From Heliocidaris erythrogramma (lineage: Eukaryota; Echinodermata; Echinoidea; Camarodonta; Echinometridae), in assembly GCA_025617745.1 (NCBI GenBank), contig CM046853.1:50088934-50152933 (forward strand): DNA of 64,000 bases. Direction: 5' to 3'. The notes under the pieces are model-generated. The model saw only the letters and a program-made list of their open reading frames with translations. It ran no database searches and had not been told where the DNA came from. A program made the translations under genes and the position numbers. This document shows positions 38,214 to 50,602 of the stretch, piece by piece; the stretch's first letter is position 1; each line of letters begins with the position of its first letter.

Positions 38214-38512
38214 CTTTACGTAGAGCATCAGCTATGGCGGGATTTTCTAAATAGACCAGAGAGTCACAATTTCCAAAATTAAAAATAACTAACTAAAAAT
38301 ATATGGCTACACAGGTGCTGAGACATATTCTCCGACATAAATATTGGTCCATTTCTTCAAGGATATAGAGATACAGGTTTAGGGAAAGTGTTAGGGTTGC
38401 ATTTGGGGTTTAGTGTAGGTTTAGGTTTTGGTCCAAAGGTAAAATTAGGAATTTACATGTATACCCCAAAAAGTTTAAAAAAAGGTAAGGAAACTCCACT
38501 TTGATCGATTAT

Positions 38513-39349
38513 ATTTCTTCAAAATAGAAAATATAGGTCGTATTGAGTATTATTTTAAAGCTTAGATAATTCCCTATCAAACCATAACATACTTGATATG
38601 ATTTGCTGAATGGGGCATGTGCGGGCGGCGTAAATGAGGGGAAGGGTCATTTGAAAGCTTAGATAAATCCCTATCAAACCATAACACAAAAAGACAACGG
38701 GGACACTTTTCTTTCTTGTGTTATTGGATTAATGGGGTCTCCAAGGACATTCTCATTGTTAAAAAATTCCTCGCTGTATTTCATTAATTTCATTAAATGC
38801 CTTGTAGTGAGTGAATGAGTGAGTGAGCTTCAATCTGCCCTATGGCACGGGGCCCTATCAAGATCTGTCATTATTGACATGATGCAGTTTCGAAGACAAG
38901 TAACCAGTAAGTGCACAATCACTCACTACAAGGCATTTAATGAAATTAATGAAATACAGCAAGGATTTTTTTAACAATGAGAATGTCTTTGGAGACCCCA
39001 CTAATCCAATCATTCAAACAAGAAAGAAATGTTTCTCCGTTGAGTTATTGGGTTCAGATGACTTGATGATATCCCCGATCCAATAATTAACAAAAGAATA
39101 AAAATAAACCGTTCTGTGTTTGCAATGTTCAGAAATCCCCAAACAATTTTTAACAAACATCATCAAGTATACCAAAAGGCAAAATATCGCTCATTTTGCA
39201 ACATTTTCTTTCTGACACTTCCCCTCATTTACGCCGCCTGCGCACGCCCCATTCAGCAGATCATATAAGGTATGTTATGTTTTGATAGGGAATTATCCAA
39301 GCTTTAAAATGATACTCAATACGACCTATATTGTTCTCATTTTAAAGAA
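38513..39349. mobile_element. Large foldback element (arms of about 310-430 bp)
   Basis: The left arm has ATATAGGTCGTATTGAGTAT, CCCTATCAAACCATAACATA, GCGGCGTAAATGAGGGGAAG and CATTTAATGAAATTAATG-type sequence. The right arm contains the reverse complements in reverse order. An interior part of the left arm repeats itself (CCCTATCAAACCATAACA at two sites). The loop around 38840-38905 is unpaired. No ORF. Confidence 0.85.
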
Positions 39350-39536
39350 AACACGATAAGAACTACTTTCGAAAAATAAACTCAAGGGCAATTTCAAAGG
39401 CCTATTGTACTGCCCACAGAAATCATGTTCGGATTATGTACTACACCATTGTAATGTTCGCACATTTCTAAAGGTGATAGACAGGGCTATTGAAACTGTC
39501 TTGAGTTTATTTTTCGAAAGTAGTTTTTATCGTGTT
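39350..39536. mobile_element. 187-bp TIR element abutting the large foldback
   Basis: Inverted arms AACACGATAAGAACTACTTT and AAAGTAGTTTTTATCGTGTT, continuing into CGAAAAATAAACTCAAG and its complement. It begins at the base after the preceding foldback ends. Confidence 0.8.
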
Positions 39537-40355
39537 AGAAATATAATCAATCAAAGTCGAGTTTCCTTAATTTTTGTGCTGGGTATATTTAGTGTAGGAT
39601 ATTGACTGCCGAACAATTGTTATTGGATCATGTGAAAATGTAATGCATATCGTTATATTGAGAATGATGAACCACTAACTATCTGACCATAAGAAACAGA
39701 ACAGCAGATTTACTACACTACGGTTGTCTTACACAGTTTCAAATTCAGGGGCTTACTTCTTAGGTTATGTTGTGATCTCCTACAATACTTTCATTTATTT
39801 TATTTCAACCATTTATTCTATAAATTGTAGAGGTGAAAATTGAGAAGTGTCATAGAGGCGTCCAGATGGCCCGTAAGCCAGACGTTGACAAATGTATTTC
39901 GTCAAATATTTTCAAAAAATGTCTGCTTGTATTTTCCCTTCCAGAGCAAACTACCCTGATACTTGGATAATCCATTGCGATAAAAAGGATCAAAATAGAA
40001 ATATTTAAAGTTAATATCTTTCTGGGACGAACGAAAAACCTTGACGCACTGAGTATGCCGAGGGTAGGAACCCGCAATCTGAAAACATCACCCACGTGCT
40101 TGGTACTAAACTACGAGCACTTTTGTAATCTTCTTGTGATGATGTGTGTGGGGTGCCTGTGCGTGTGCAAGTGCGTGTGCGTGTTTATTTTATTTTTTAT
40201 TTCACAGACGTTCATCAATCAGATATGACTATTGTTCACAAAATTAAAGAAACAACTCGGGATCGGACATCGGGTCGTTGTATAGGAAGAGCAGAAAGTC
40301 GATCACTGTGTGTAAGCTCACATCCGCCATGAAATTGAAAGATCGATTTCTATCA

Positions 40356-40503
40356 GGGCCCTGTTTCATAACACTTGTTATCAATAACAAGTTGCAATAA
40401 CTGTTATAAGCTACTGAAATCCTTGCATCTGCTTGGCTGAGAGGAAATTTGTCATAAAAATGTGGCAGTTGTTATTGTTAACAGGTTCTATGAAAGGGGG
40501 CCC
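40356..40503 (+). mobile_element. GGGCCC...TTTCATAA MITE, copy 2
   Basis: Ends are GGGCCCTGTTTCATAACACT and, on the other side, TTCTATGAAAGGGGGCCC. The two ends continue as inverted TTGTTATCAATAACAA and TTGTTATTGTTAACA. At 148 bp it is the same length as copy 1. Confidence 0.85.
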
Positions 40504-43500
40504 TGGTATATCCTTTAGTAAAAAAAACCTATATTACAACCTGTGTCTTTGAAACTGTAAATTTTGGAGAAAAAAATTGTTTTCCCTCCCCCCTTTCTCT
40601 CTTTCTCATCCATCCCGTTAAGCATTAAATTTAGTCAGCCCATGCCATGTTGAGGAAAAGACAACTCCTTCATTTTGTAGCCTGCCGCTTTCAACAGGTG
40701 TCTGACACACTATCCCGATACTCACATTACTCGGCAGGCTGTGCTATCTCGTCCCGATATGAAGCCATTCCCGCCTTTTTTTCCCAGCTCGCTCTACGTA
40801 CGTGGGTGTGCGGGGGTATTATGCGCGCGGGTTGAATACCATTTGCGTTGCAAAGTGTGAGTGGGCCATGGGGATGGAATGCAAAGTGTATGCCGTCATT
40901 TGTTGTTTGTGTGATTGTACGTGTGGGAAGTCCGGGCGTTTCACATTTCGAGTGATTTAGGGGGTCATTCCGGACATGTTTTGTCTAATTAAGGTTTTCA
41001 AGGAAATAAGTGTCTGGCGTGCACATGATTGATTGAACAATTTGTCTGGGGTTTTTTAAATTATAATTCACTTCACTGCCTATATGCATTCAATATATCA
41101 AGATTCTCTGGCGGAAGAGAATTTCTGAGAAACTCATTCAAAATAAACGAATATATCAATTTGACTAAAGGTCTCTTTCATTACTTTATTATCAGATATG
41201 TCATTTCAATTGTCTTAATGTATTTTATTGTGAGCCTTTGAATATAATATAATGGTTTGAGTATTTTGACGTGTATTTTATGTCGTGTCATTGCTATTGC
41301 ATCACTTGTACACTTTGCATGGGACACGATATTAGTACAAAATAATATAAAAGCAAACAAAAAATAATAATTATACTCACCACAGATTCTTGGAGGAGAA
41401 TGGCTATTTTACAGTAAATTTTACACTTGGCTTTGTTTTAACAAAAGCCAATTAAACCGGACTTTCAGAGAAAGTAAATAAGTGGTTTCATTATTTGCCG
41501 ATAATAATGAATGTAATGATAATATGGTCTTATTTACTTGGCGTAACCTCATCAGTACCATTATTGCTATTCCTGAGGACCCTGCAATTATTATACCCAA
41601 GCATTGCCAGTTATTCGTTTAATACACCGGGGTCAAGTGGTACAAAATGGGGGGGGGGGGGGAGGGGGGCAACACTTTGTCCAAGGATGTAAGAACGGGG
41701 CAATAATTACAGAATCGAACCCCTGACCTCTCTTTGGGAGTCATTCATTATTTTTAATAAACAATGACCATGGTCAACTTAAAGTCTGTCTAGCTGGTTC
41801 ACATAGAATACTTTGTCGGGGTTGGCGACGTCGACTACTAGTACTTGACGTAATTCGGAAACGAGGACATTTAATTGGAGAGCTTGGCAGATAACAGTAT
41901 GAATCATAAAGACGATGGAGAATGAGCGTCTTTGCCATGGACCATACGAACGTAGGACAATACCCTCTTCGAGACCTACACGCAGACCACTATATCTACT
42001 TGCACTACCTTCTTATTCACATGCATTTCATCAATGCTTTGTCTTTTTTTTTAGTTTTTGATTAAAAAACCCCAACCAATTAGTGAGATAGCTGTTGGTT
42101 ATAGACCTCACGCTTGGGCTACTTTTGTTTTAATTACTCTTCAATCAGCTAACATTAGCACGCCAAGTCCATTATGCACTCTGGACTTGATAGAAAAATC
42201 AATTATGATTATCCGTACTGTATTGATATTGCTTTGTGACGGTAAAGGTGATAATTAACAATTCGGATATTTGTATCAAGTCTGTAATGACTTGTATTTA
42301 GTAATACCTTTCCTTTGGAAACAAACAACCTCCTGATCTTATTAACCGTTGATATTTTTTATAATCTCACATAATTTTAGTACGGCAATTGACAAGTCAG
42401 TCGTGGTTGATTTTCTATGTATGTTAGACATGTAGACACTTACGTCATTTATATTTTATTATATGATCCGTCATACTGTTGATGTTATGTTATGTTACAT
42501 TGGAAATGCAAAGGATCAATAAAGGGTCAATAAAGCAAGAATTACAAAAAAATACTTTTCCTTTAACTGGCTTTTCTATTTTGTATATGCAAATACTTTT
42601 GAAGTGTTTATCACACTGACACGCACACCTACATACGCCCACGCAATGGCATGAAATCTATGCAGTTGGTCTTACTGATCGGATTTAATGACAGACTTTG
42701 TTTATCTGTTTTACTCCGTTTACATATCCTCTTGAACTTTTCGGAACCTTTTCAGCCCCAAATCAATCTGACATTAGACATCTGAAACAAGGGAAGGAAA
42801 CGAAAGAAAGAGAGAACCAGAGAGAGAGAGGGGGATAATAAAAGGGCAACTACCTTTAATATCACTTTTAGTTCGACTCAACATGTCTTCGACGATGGAT
42901 GACATTTTAAAATGTGTTTGCCTTATTACATTTTCTCGGTTTCAAGATTTAGACTGAAGAAAGATAAATCTATGAAGCTTAATGAAGTTCTTTGTAAACT
43001 GGAATGGAAACAGTCACCCTTAAAATCTTGTACCAAATGTCAATAAAATCCGTTTCATCAAAATATATTTGGCGACCGAAAAAACTTGTACAATCCCGCA
43101 TTATCCCAATTCTATATATGTGCGTACTACCAATTTAAAACGCCCGCGGACCTATATATTTCCTTCGTTCAAAAGAAGGAATATATAGCCTTGTAGTTTG
43201 TTTAATATGCACATTTATAATAAGCGTAGGTGTATATTAAATCATGCAACTAATCTTCTCCTACTCTCACGCTGTCACATATGTAGAAATCTTGCTCGAA
43301 ATGAGCATTATTGAGTTATAGCTACACATTATGTAAGGGCAAGTAAAACAAATTTCCAGCTTAATATTAATGTCATTTGGGCTATACCGCATTCACCTTA
43401 TCGATTGGGGAATCCCGGATATCTGGGTGCCATCAATTAGGATGACACTCTTCTCATCACTTTATAGGAAATATTACGCTAATTGATGTTATTGAACGTA

Positions 43501-44605
43501 ATATATTTCAAAGGTAAGTTTTATTAGAATCACATGAAGACTGTGAAGTCTTAGCCTACGATTTCACTATCTATTTTCGACAGTCCTTTTATTCAAAGAT
43601 TCTGCAATGCTTAGCATACCTAAAAATCACATATCAATAAGCATAGAAAAATCACGTACCATTTTGATGCATTTCCTAATCAGTGTCAATAGTTTTGAAA
43701 CAGGAATGAGAGAGGAATGTCTCGATTTATTGACATTGCACAACTGCATTATATTGAATGTACGCCACCGAACGCTGGCTGCAAGACTGCTTAAATTTAT
43801 TATGGGCTGCAGGGGCTGTAAATCTTAAAGCTTATTTAAGGCTTCACAATCTCGATGACTTACTAATTTATTGAAATGACACAATTTAAACCGTTTCAAA
43901 TCGTGTCATAGATATGTTTGGGGGTAGAAGTCATACCATTTTAAGTGTAAGATGGTGGAATAGCTTCATCCTACTTGTTATTTCACTGCACAGTTATTCA
44001 CCATTTTCATAAAACCGTAAAAATCAGATCATACAACAAAGCCATTCCATACATAATTAAAAAAACAGTACATAAAGCAAAAAATATCGTAGACAAGTTG
44101 TTATGAGTTCATACTTTTTTTAAAGCTTTGAGGATGGATTAGAATGAGTAAAATTTCTCCTTTGACTCCAGAAAACAAAATCAATCTCAAAAAAAGTTTT
44201 CAACTTCAAGTACTTATTGTATATATTCATGAAAAAAAAACAAATATATTGTTATCTTATTCCCCTTATTACTGTTAATATGAGAAGATTCCTTGGACCT
44301 GTGTTCTATAGAGGGCAATAAATGCATCCATTTTACTTTCAAATCATTTTGACAAGCCTTAACTATTTGTGATGGATATTTTCAGTTAATAGAGACTTCT
44401 TTCTTCCTTTTTAGACGTAATAAATCATCACTACGTTTAAAACTTACCGCAACAAAAAAAAAGAAAACTGTGGAACTACGAAAATCGAAACAATCATACA
44501 TAACTGATGCAATAAGAATATTCCAAATCTTTATCATTTTTTTAAAGGTGTAAATTAACAAAATAAGAATTGTTCTACTTCACGCTCTGGTTGATAAGAG
44601 AAAAA
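40504..44605. other. No gene recognised (40504-44605)
   Basis: AT-rich sequence with a G-run near 41650 and short frames only. I looked for 5' GAF-A exons on the minus strand and recognised none. Confidence 0.6.
43152..43187. repeat. Short hairpin CTATATATTTCCTTC/GAAGGAATATATAG
   Basis: Arms of 14-15 bp around an 8-nt loop, with one bulged T. It lies outside any recognised gene. Confidence 0.6.
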
Positions 44606-44629
44606 CCACACACACACACACACGCACAT

Positions 44630-44808
44630 ATCTATGTTTTCTATAGTTCGAATTTCAACCGATGACTCAACTATTGAATTGCGTCACATAATTCATTGAC
44701 GGAATAAACCTCACCAATTGTTGACAACCGATGACCTATTGAATTACTACCGATGACCCATTGTTCTCTTTGTTCGATGTTATCGGTTTGAATGCGTAAA
44801 CATGTACA
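44630..44808 (-). repeat. Word hairpin: TCATCGGTTG element, copy 2 (inverted)
   Basis: The reverse complement aligns along its whole length with 26133-26310 at roughly 95% identity by eye. It includes the core (here GACGGAATAAA) and flanking CA-rich tracts. This shows the element is a real dispersed repeat unit of about 178 bp. Confidence 0.9.
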
Positions 44809-45882
44809 CACCTACGAGCGCGCGCACGCACACACGCAACACACAATCATACACAACGATTTTTTTCCCCTTCAAGTATCAATATGTCCAATGAGAGAAT
44901 CGAACCAATTCTAGTAGTATACAGATGTCTATGCACTAGGAAACATATTGTCATTGCCTCGGTTTTCGTTTCATAATGCTTGAATCTGATACGTTGTATA
45001 TGTTACTGTGATAGATTTACTTTACACTGATTAGACATATTGATCATAAAATTATGTTTCCATAAGTTTTCTTCATATTCCAAAAGTAATGGAGATATAA
45101 ATGGAAAATAAATGAGCCTTCTTCTTACTTACGGATAATCACTGTTCTAATCCTAACATAAATAATGAGCGAATGGCCCAAGACACTAAATCGTGGCTTC
45201 GGCAACGCTTTTTCCTTTCTTCGGAAATCCATTATTCCCCAAAATGATTTCAATACAGTTTCAGTACCCTGAATAAACATCCTACTAAAATGGTATGAAT
45301 CCATTTATTGTGATTTAGAGATGACATTTACAGTGGATCATCTGTTTGTTTATGGGGTTTTTTTTGCTAGTATACTCCACGCTTGCCTTTGAAGGAAAAT
45401 CCAATGTAAAATCTTCACCGTTTTCCATGTAGCCTGAATTAATTCAAATAAACTAGGTTGAGTTTGATTGCAGATAATGATATATATCCAATCTGACTTT
45501 ATGTATTGAGTTACAAATACCAATGAGGTACTAAGCTTGTCCAGTTCCTCCTTACAATACCAAAAATACATAATAAAGCATACTCCGTACAACGAATATC
45601 CTGCATATCTTTGACACCTGTACCGGACTAAAATTATATATAAAAAACAGTGATCAGCGTGATATTGGGCTTGGGTTATAAAGTGCGTCCCAGAAAAAAT
45701 TAACAGTTCGAAATAGTATCCCCAAATTAATGTTTCAAAATATTTAAAGGAAATGTTCATACCTGTGGACAGTTTAAGGTCTCTTCTATCAAATGACACA
45801 AAAATACAATATTCGACGGTTGATTGAGCAAAAGCCAATTTTGTGAAAGCGTGCAAAATCCAGACTAGACAAGAATTAGTAT

Positions 45883-46243
45883 TGGCTCTGGTCGGTATCA
45901 GCCAAGCTGAGATTCATGAAAAGGCTTAGAAATTTCCATTTTATGATCAATAAAAGACAATTTTATGAAATAACAAGCTTTGTTCTTTGTATGTCTTTAC
46001 ACATTCTATGAACATCTTGCTTGAGTGAGCAATTAACTACTTTGTTGAGTGGTTTAAAATGTTACTTATGGTGAGTCTTTAAATTTCACCTGCTTGCTCA
46101 CTCAACCAGAAAGTTTTGATGGGAATATATCATGGAATACAAAAAAAAATCTGTTCTTTCATAAATTGTCTTTTCTTGATCAGAATATGATAATTTATTA
46201 GCCTTTTCATGACTCTCAACTTTGGTGATACCGGTCAGAACAG
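45883..46243. mobile_element. Foldback MITE with arms of about 90 bp
   Basis: The left arm runs GGCTCTGGTCGGTATCA, then CATGAAAAGGCTTAGAAATT and AAAAGACAATTTTATGAAA. The right arm is the imperfect reverse complement ending CTTTGGTGATACCGGTCAGA. It lies just before the tRNA-like satellite. Confidence 0.8.
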
Positions 46244-46269
46244 ACTTACAAACATTTGTCAATTATGGA

Positions 46270-46734
46270 TTTTGCACCCTTTCACAAAAGTAGTTGTTTA
46301 CTCCCAGTGTTTAAGATCGTAGGCTCGATCTGTAATGAAAAACACAAGTCAGAAAAAATTGGAACCAGCGGGATTCGAACCTGTCATCTACTGCTTGCCG
46401 GGCAGCGCCTTAACGACCAGGCTATTCTGGTTCACGGCCAAGTCACGATGAACGGGAATCAAATACACAAGATCCTCTTCTTTCTGGCTCATTAATATTC
46501 AAACGGTCCGCCGTAGACAATGGTTAGTAAACGAAAAAGCTTGATGGGAGGAATTTTAAGTTGTAAACAAATTTTTAGGCATTTTACTCCCAGTGTTAAA
46601 GATCGTATGCTCGATCTGTAATAAAAAAAAAAACACAAGTCAGAAAAAATTGGAACCAGCGGGATTCGAACCTGTCGTCTACTGCTTGCCGGGCAGCGAC
46701 TTAACCACCAGGCTATTCTGGTTCACGGCCAAGT
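46270..46734 (-). repeat. tRNA-like satellite, two inverted (minus) copies
   Basis: Two minus-oriented copies of the unit of about 286 bp seen at 46735-48165 lie head-to-head with it. Both keep the tRNA-like segment in antisense, recognisable by GGATTCGAACC, the reverse of a B box. The more distal copy begins in diverged sequence near 46290. The second copy lacks the segment between GGCCAAGT and CTACGGCGGACC, so the inversion point sits at about 46730-46740. Confidence 0.85.
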
Positions 46735-48165
46735 CTACGGCGGACCGTTTGAATATTAATGAGTCAGAAAGAAGAGGATCTTGGGTATTTGATTCCAGTT
46801 CATCGTGACTTGGCCGTGAACCATAATAGCCTGGTGGTTAAGTCGCTGCCCGGCAAGCAGTAGATGACAGGTTTGAATCCCGCTGTTTCCAATTTTTTCT
46901 GACTTGTGTTTTTCATTACAGATCGAGCATACGATCTTTAACACTGGGAGTAAAATGCCTAAAAATTTGTTTACAAATTAAAATTCCTCCCATCAAGCTT
47001 CTTCGTTTACTAACCATTGTCTACGGCGGACCGTTTGAATATTAATGAGTCAGAAAGAAGAGGATCTTGGGTATTTGATTCCAGTTCATGGTGACTTGGC
47101 CGTGTACCAGGATAGCCTGGTTAAGTCGCTGCCCGGCAAGCAGTAGATGACAGGTTCGAATCCCGCTGGTTCCAATTTTTTTCTGACTTGTGTTTTTCAT
47201 TACAGATCGAGCATACGATCTTTAACAATGGGAGTAAAATGCCTAAAAATTTGTTTACAAATTAAAATTCCTCCCATCAAGCTTCTTCGTTTACTAACCA
47301 TTGTCTACGGCGGACCGTTTGAATATTAATGAGTCAGAAAGAAGAGGATCTTGGGTATTTGATTCCAGTTCATCGTGACTTGGCCGTGAACCAGAATAGC
47401 CTGGTGGTTAAGTCGCTGCCCGGCAAGCAGTAGATGACAGGTTCGAATCCCGCTGGTTCCAATTTTTTTTTTCTGACTTGTGTTTTTCATTACAGATCGA
47501 GCATACGATCTTTAACACTGGGAGTAAAATGCCTAAAAATTTGTTTACAAATTAAAATTCCTCCCATCAAGCTTCTTCGTTTACTAACCATTGTCTACGG
47601 CGGACCGTTTGAATATTAATGAGTCAGAAAGAAGAGGATCTTGGGTATTTGATTCCAGTTCATCGTGACTTGGCCGTGTACCAGGATAGCCTGGTTAAGT
47701 CGCTGCCCGGCAAGCAGTAGATGACAGGTTCGAATCCCGCTGGTTCCAATTTTTTTCTGACTTGTGTTTTTCATTACAGATCGAGCAAACGATCTTTAAC
47801 AATGGGAGTAAAATGCCTAAAAATTTGTTTACAAATTAAAATTCCTCCCATCAAGCTTCTTCGTTTACTAACCATTGTCTACGGCGGACCGTTTGAATAT
47901 TAATGAGTCAGAAAGAAGAGGATCTTGGGTATTTGATTCCAGTTCATCGTGACTTGGCCGTGAACCAGAATAGCCTGGTGGTTAAGTCGCTGCCCGGCAA
48001 GCAGTAGATGACAGGTTCGAATCCCGCTGGTTCCAATTTTTTTTTTTCTGACTTGTGTTTTTCATTACAGATCGAGCATACGATCTTTAACACTGGGAGT
48101 AAAATGCCTAAAAATTTGTTTACAAATTAAAATTCCTCCCATCAAGCTTCTTCGTTTACTAAATA
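46735..48165 (+). repeat. tRNA-like satellite, five direct copies (unit 283-290 bp)
   Basis: Landmark CTACGGCGGACC begins at 46735, 47021, 47304, 47594 and 47879, giving periods of 286, 283, 290 and 285. Each unit has a tRNA-like core with an A-box-like TAGCCTGGTGG and a B box GGTTCGAATCC (47388-47459 and 47962-48033 in the best copies). It continues with ATTACAGATCGAGCATACG and a common tail. Units 1, 3 and 5 read CCTGGTGGTTAAG and AACACTGGGAG. Units 2 and 4 read GTACCAGGATAGCCTGGTTAAG-type sequence with a 3-nt deletion, and AACAATGGGAG. The order is therefore A-B-A-B-A. Frames open across the units are by-products of the repeat. Confidence 0.92.
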
Positions 48166-48528
48166 TTTATTTTAGGAGACTTTTCCCAACTGTTTTCCAA
48201 CTTTTTTGGGGACGCACTGTAGAGTTGGGTTTTAGGTTAGGCTTTAGGTTTAGGGTTCGAATTTGGTATTGCGTATGGTCCAGGTGTGAAGTAAGGACAT
48301 GACAAATATTCTTAGCACTTTAATTGTAATAATAAAATTTAAAAATCTAACGGTAACATCAAACCTTTTACTGTGTCACTTTGGACCATCTCTTCATAAT
48401 TTGATAGATGGAACGTCCCAAATATATTTTTCGTTATTATCAAGTTATCCAAGTATAGTCCTCTTTTTTCTATTTGGACACTGGAAATACCTAGCAGGAC
48501 AATGGAAGGCAGTTTCATGACACCAGGG

Positions 48529-48694
48529 TGGTGTTTCATAAAGCTGTTCGTAAGTTACGCACAACTTTATGCACGACTGGTGATCAGTTCTTGTGCTAAA
48601 TGATTGAGAATCTGATTAGTATAGCACCCAAGAACATGTTCCAGTCGTTCGTAAAGTCATTCGTAACTTTACGAACAGCTTTATGAAACACCCC
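48529..48694. mobile_element. GGTGTTTCATAAAGCTG MITE
   Basis: Inverted ends GGTGTTTCATAAAGCTGTTC and GAACAGCTTTATGAAACACC, continuing into GTAAGTTACG and CGTAACTTTAC. The element is 166 bp with no coding content. This type of hairpin is familiar from echinoderm-like genomes (inference). Confidence 0.85.
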
Positions 48695-50602
48695 AGATTA
48701 CCCACCATATGCCACTTTAATCTATGATACATATGGCATTATTGTAATAGATAGGGCATACAGGATGTTAGAGTATTCCATCAATTTTGCCTTATACATG
48801 CTGGTTTGGTAATTTTCATTTGAGTGAGGGCAACTGACGACGTTGAATCTTAATCTATGCAGCAATAAATGTCTTTAGTCCTGGTTATGACCCCCCCCCC
48901 CTCCCCCCCCCCAAAAAAAAAAGATTCGACAGTATACAAATGAAAATATACTGTTAAAAGAAAACAACCAACATTAACCCCCAAACAACAACAAAGAAAC
49001 AAATATATATGCCAATTTGCATATGTAACATGTAACATTATGTAACTGTAAAGAAAGGAATGGTAACGAGATTTTATCTGCCAGGACTATAACACATAAT
49101 TATTTGTCTGGGCTCAGCAGGTGTTCTTGATGTCGTTGATATCAGATTTCGGTATCACGATTCTTGCCTAAAGAACTATTTAAGATTATAACTTTTAAGA
49201 CAGTTTCATACATTTCGCTCGAATTAACGGAAAATGTTTATTTTTTTTTCTCCATTTCTTGAATTGAAATAATTTTTCGACATGATAAACAACCACAAAT
49301 AACAGTATTACACTAACATCAAACATAAAACTAGGATACACTGATTATTACATGCAGAGTATACATAAATGTGACCTGCTATACCTCGAAAATAAGAGAA
49401 AGAATGTTGAACAAATCATCCCATCAGAAGTAGAAGTTCTATAGTTTGATGATGATGAATTTCAATCTAGTAATTTTTCAATTCATTTGCCACCTGTCGT
49501 ATAATAGCATTTCCCTTATTTTCGAGAAACAGGTCTGAAATAGGAAAGATATAAAATGTTCTTACCGGAATATATGAGCCGTATTTCATGATTCGCACGT
49601 GACAGTTTGGGGAGAAGTTTGCACAGTTTTCACAAGTTGTGGGACGAGCCTAAAAATCAAGATGGAGGTACAGCAAACAGAAAACACAATGTAGAAACAT
49701 GCAGCAGACTGACTATTGAATGGATGAAACATGCACACAAGAAAACTCAATTTTTGATTGAGAATTCAATGATATATACTAAACATTTAAAGACTGGTTT
49801 TTACTCAGGTTTAAAGTAGCTAAATGAACAAAGTGACATCAATAACTAATGAGCAGCAATGGTGGTAGCGTCTAGACTACATCTTCAAGCGCAAGTCCAA
49901 GGTATTTTCCCATACATTACCTACACATCAATGAATTCAGTATACCTGGTAAGTGAATTAGTTTGACAGACCCACTAGAGCTGGGATCAGACAAATGGAA
50001 ATTGGTATTTCCCATGCTTATTATGTACATTATACCATTATTGTTGGTAACGTAAGGTACACGGAATGATCAAAGACCTTGGACTTGCGCTATTAAACTG
50101 ACAGGGTTTGCCTAATCATTGTGATAATGGGCATCTATCAATCGTGACGATTTTTTTCTACTAAATTACTAATTCAATGTGTACAGTACAAATGTATACA
50201 GAACATATTTTCAAATCCTAAGCTGGCAGTGAAACTATCAATAAACGACTCTGACCATCAGGAAAGTGCAACTGATATAATCATGGTCAGGTGATTTATA
50301 ATTGTACGATACATTGACTCACATATTCTTAATATCTAAATGATGTACATGGATTACTTGACATATAAAACAAAACAAAACAAAAATTAACAGATATAAT
50401 GCAGAGAAATTCAATGCGTAGGTTAAAGCGAGAGAAAGACGATTTTGAATTAAAGTATAACACAAAAGAGAGTTGTCACGCTAATGTTTATTCATGGCGT
50501 GTGCTTTACTAAATATGATTACAGCCCCTGTGTCGGCGTAGTGCCACTGTCAGCTAGCCCACATATTTTTGCGATTTAGAGAGAACAAGACACGCCACCA
50601 AG
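48695..50602. other. No gene recognised (48695-50602)
   Basis: AT-rich, with a C-run and A-run near 48890-48920. No supported feature. Confidence 0.6.

Noticed and set aside
45350-45856. 168-codon open frame on the minus strand
   Set aside because: It has no recognisable domain and AT-rich codon use, and does not resemble GAF or PDE sequence. It is treated as a chance frame.
46256-47903. Repeated 60-79 codon frames with near-identical products
   Set aside because: They are frames across the tRNA-like satellite units and not genes.
46270-48165. CRISPR-like array
   Set aside because: The units are about 286 bp, eukaryotic, tRNA-like and without unique spacers.
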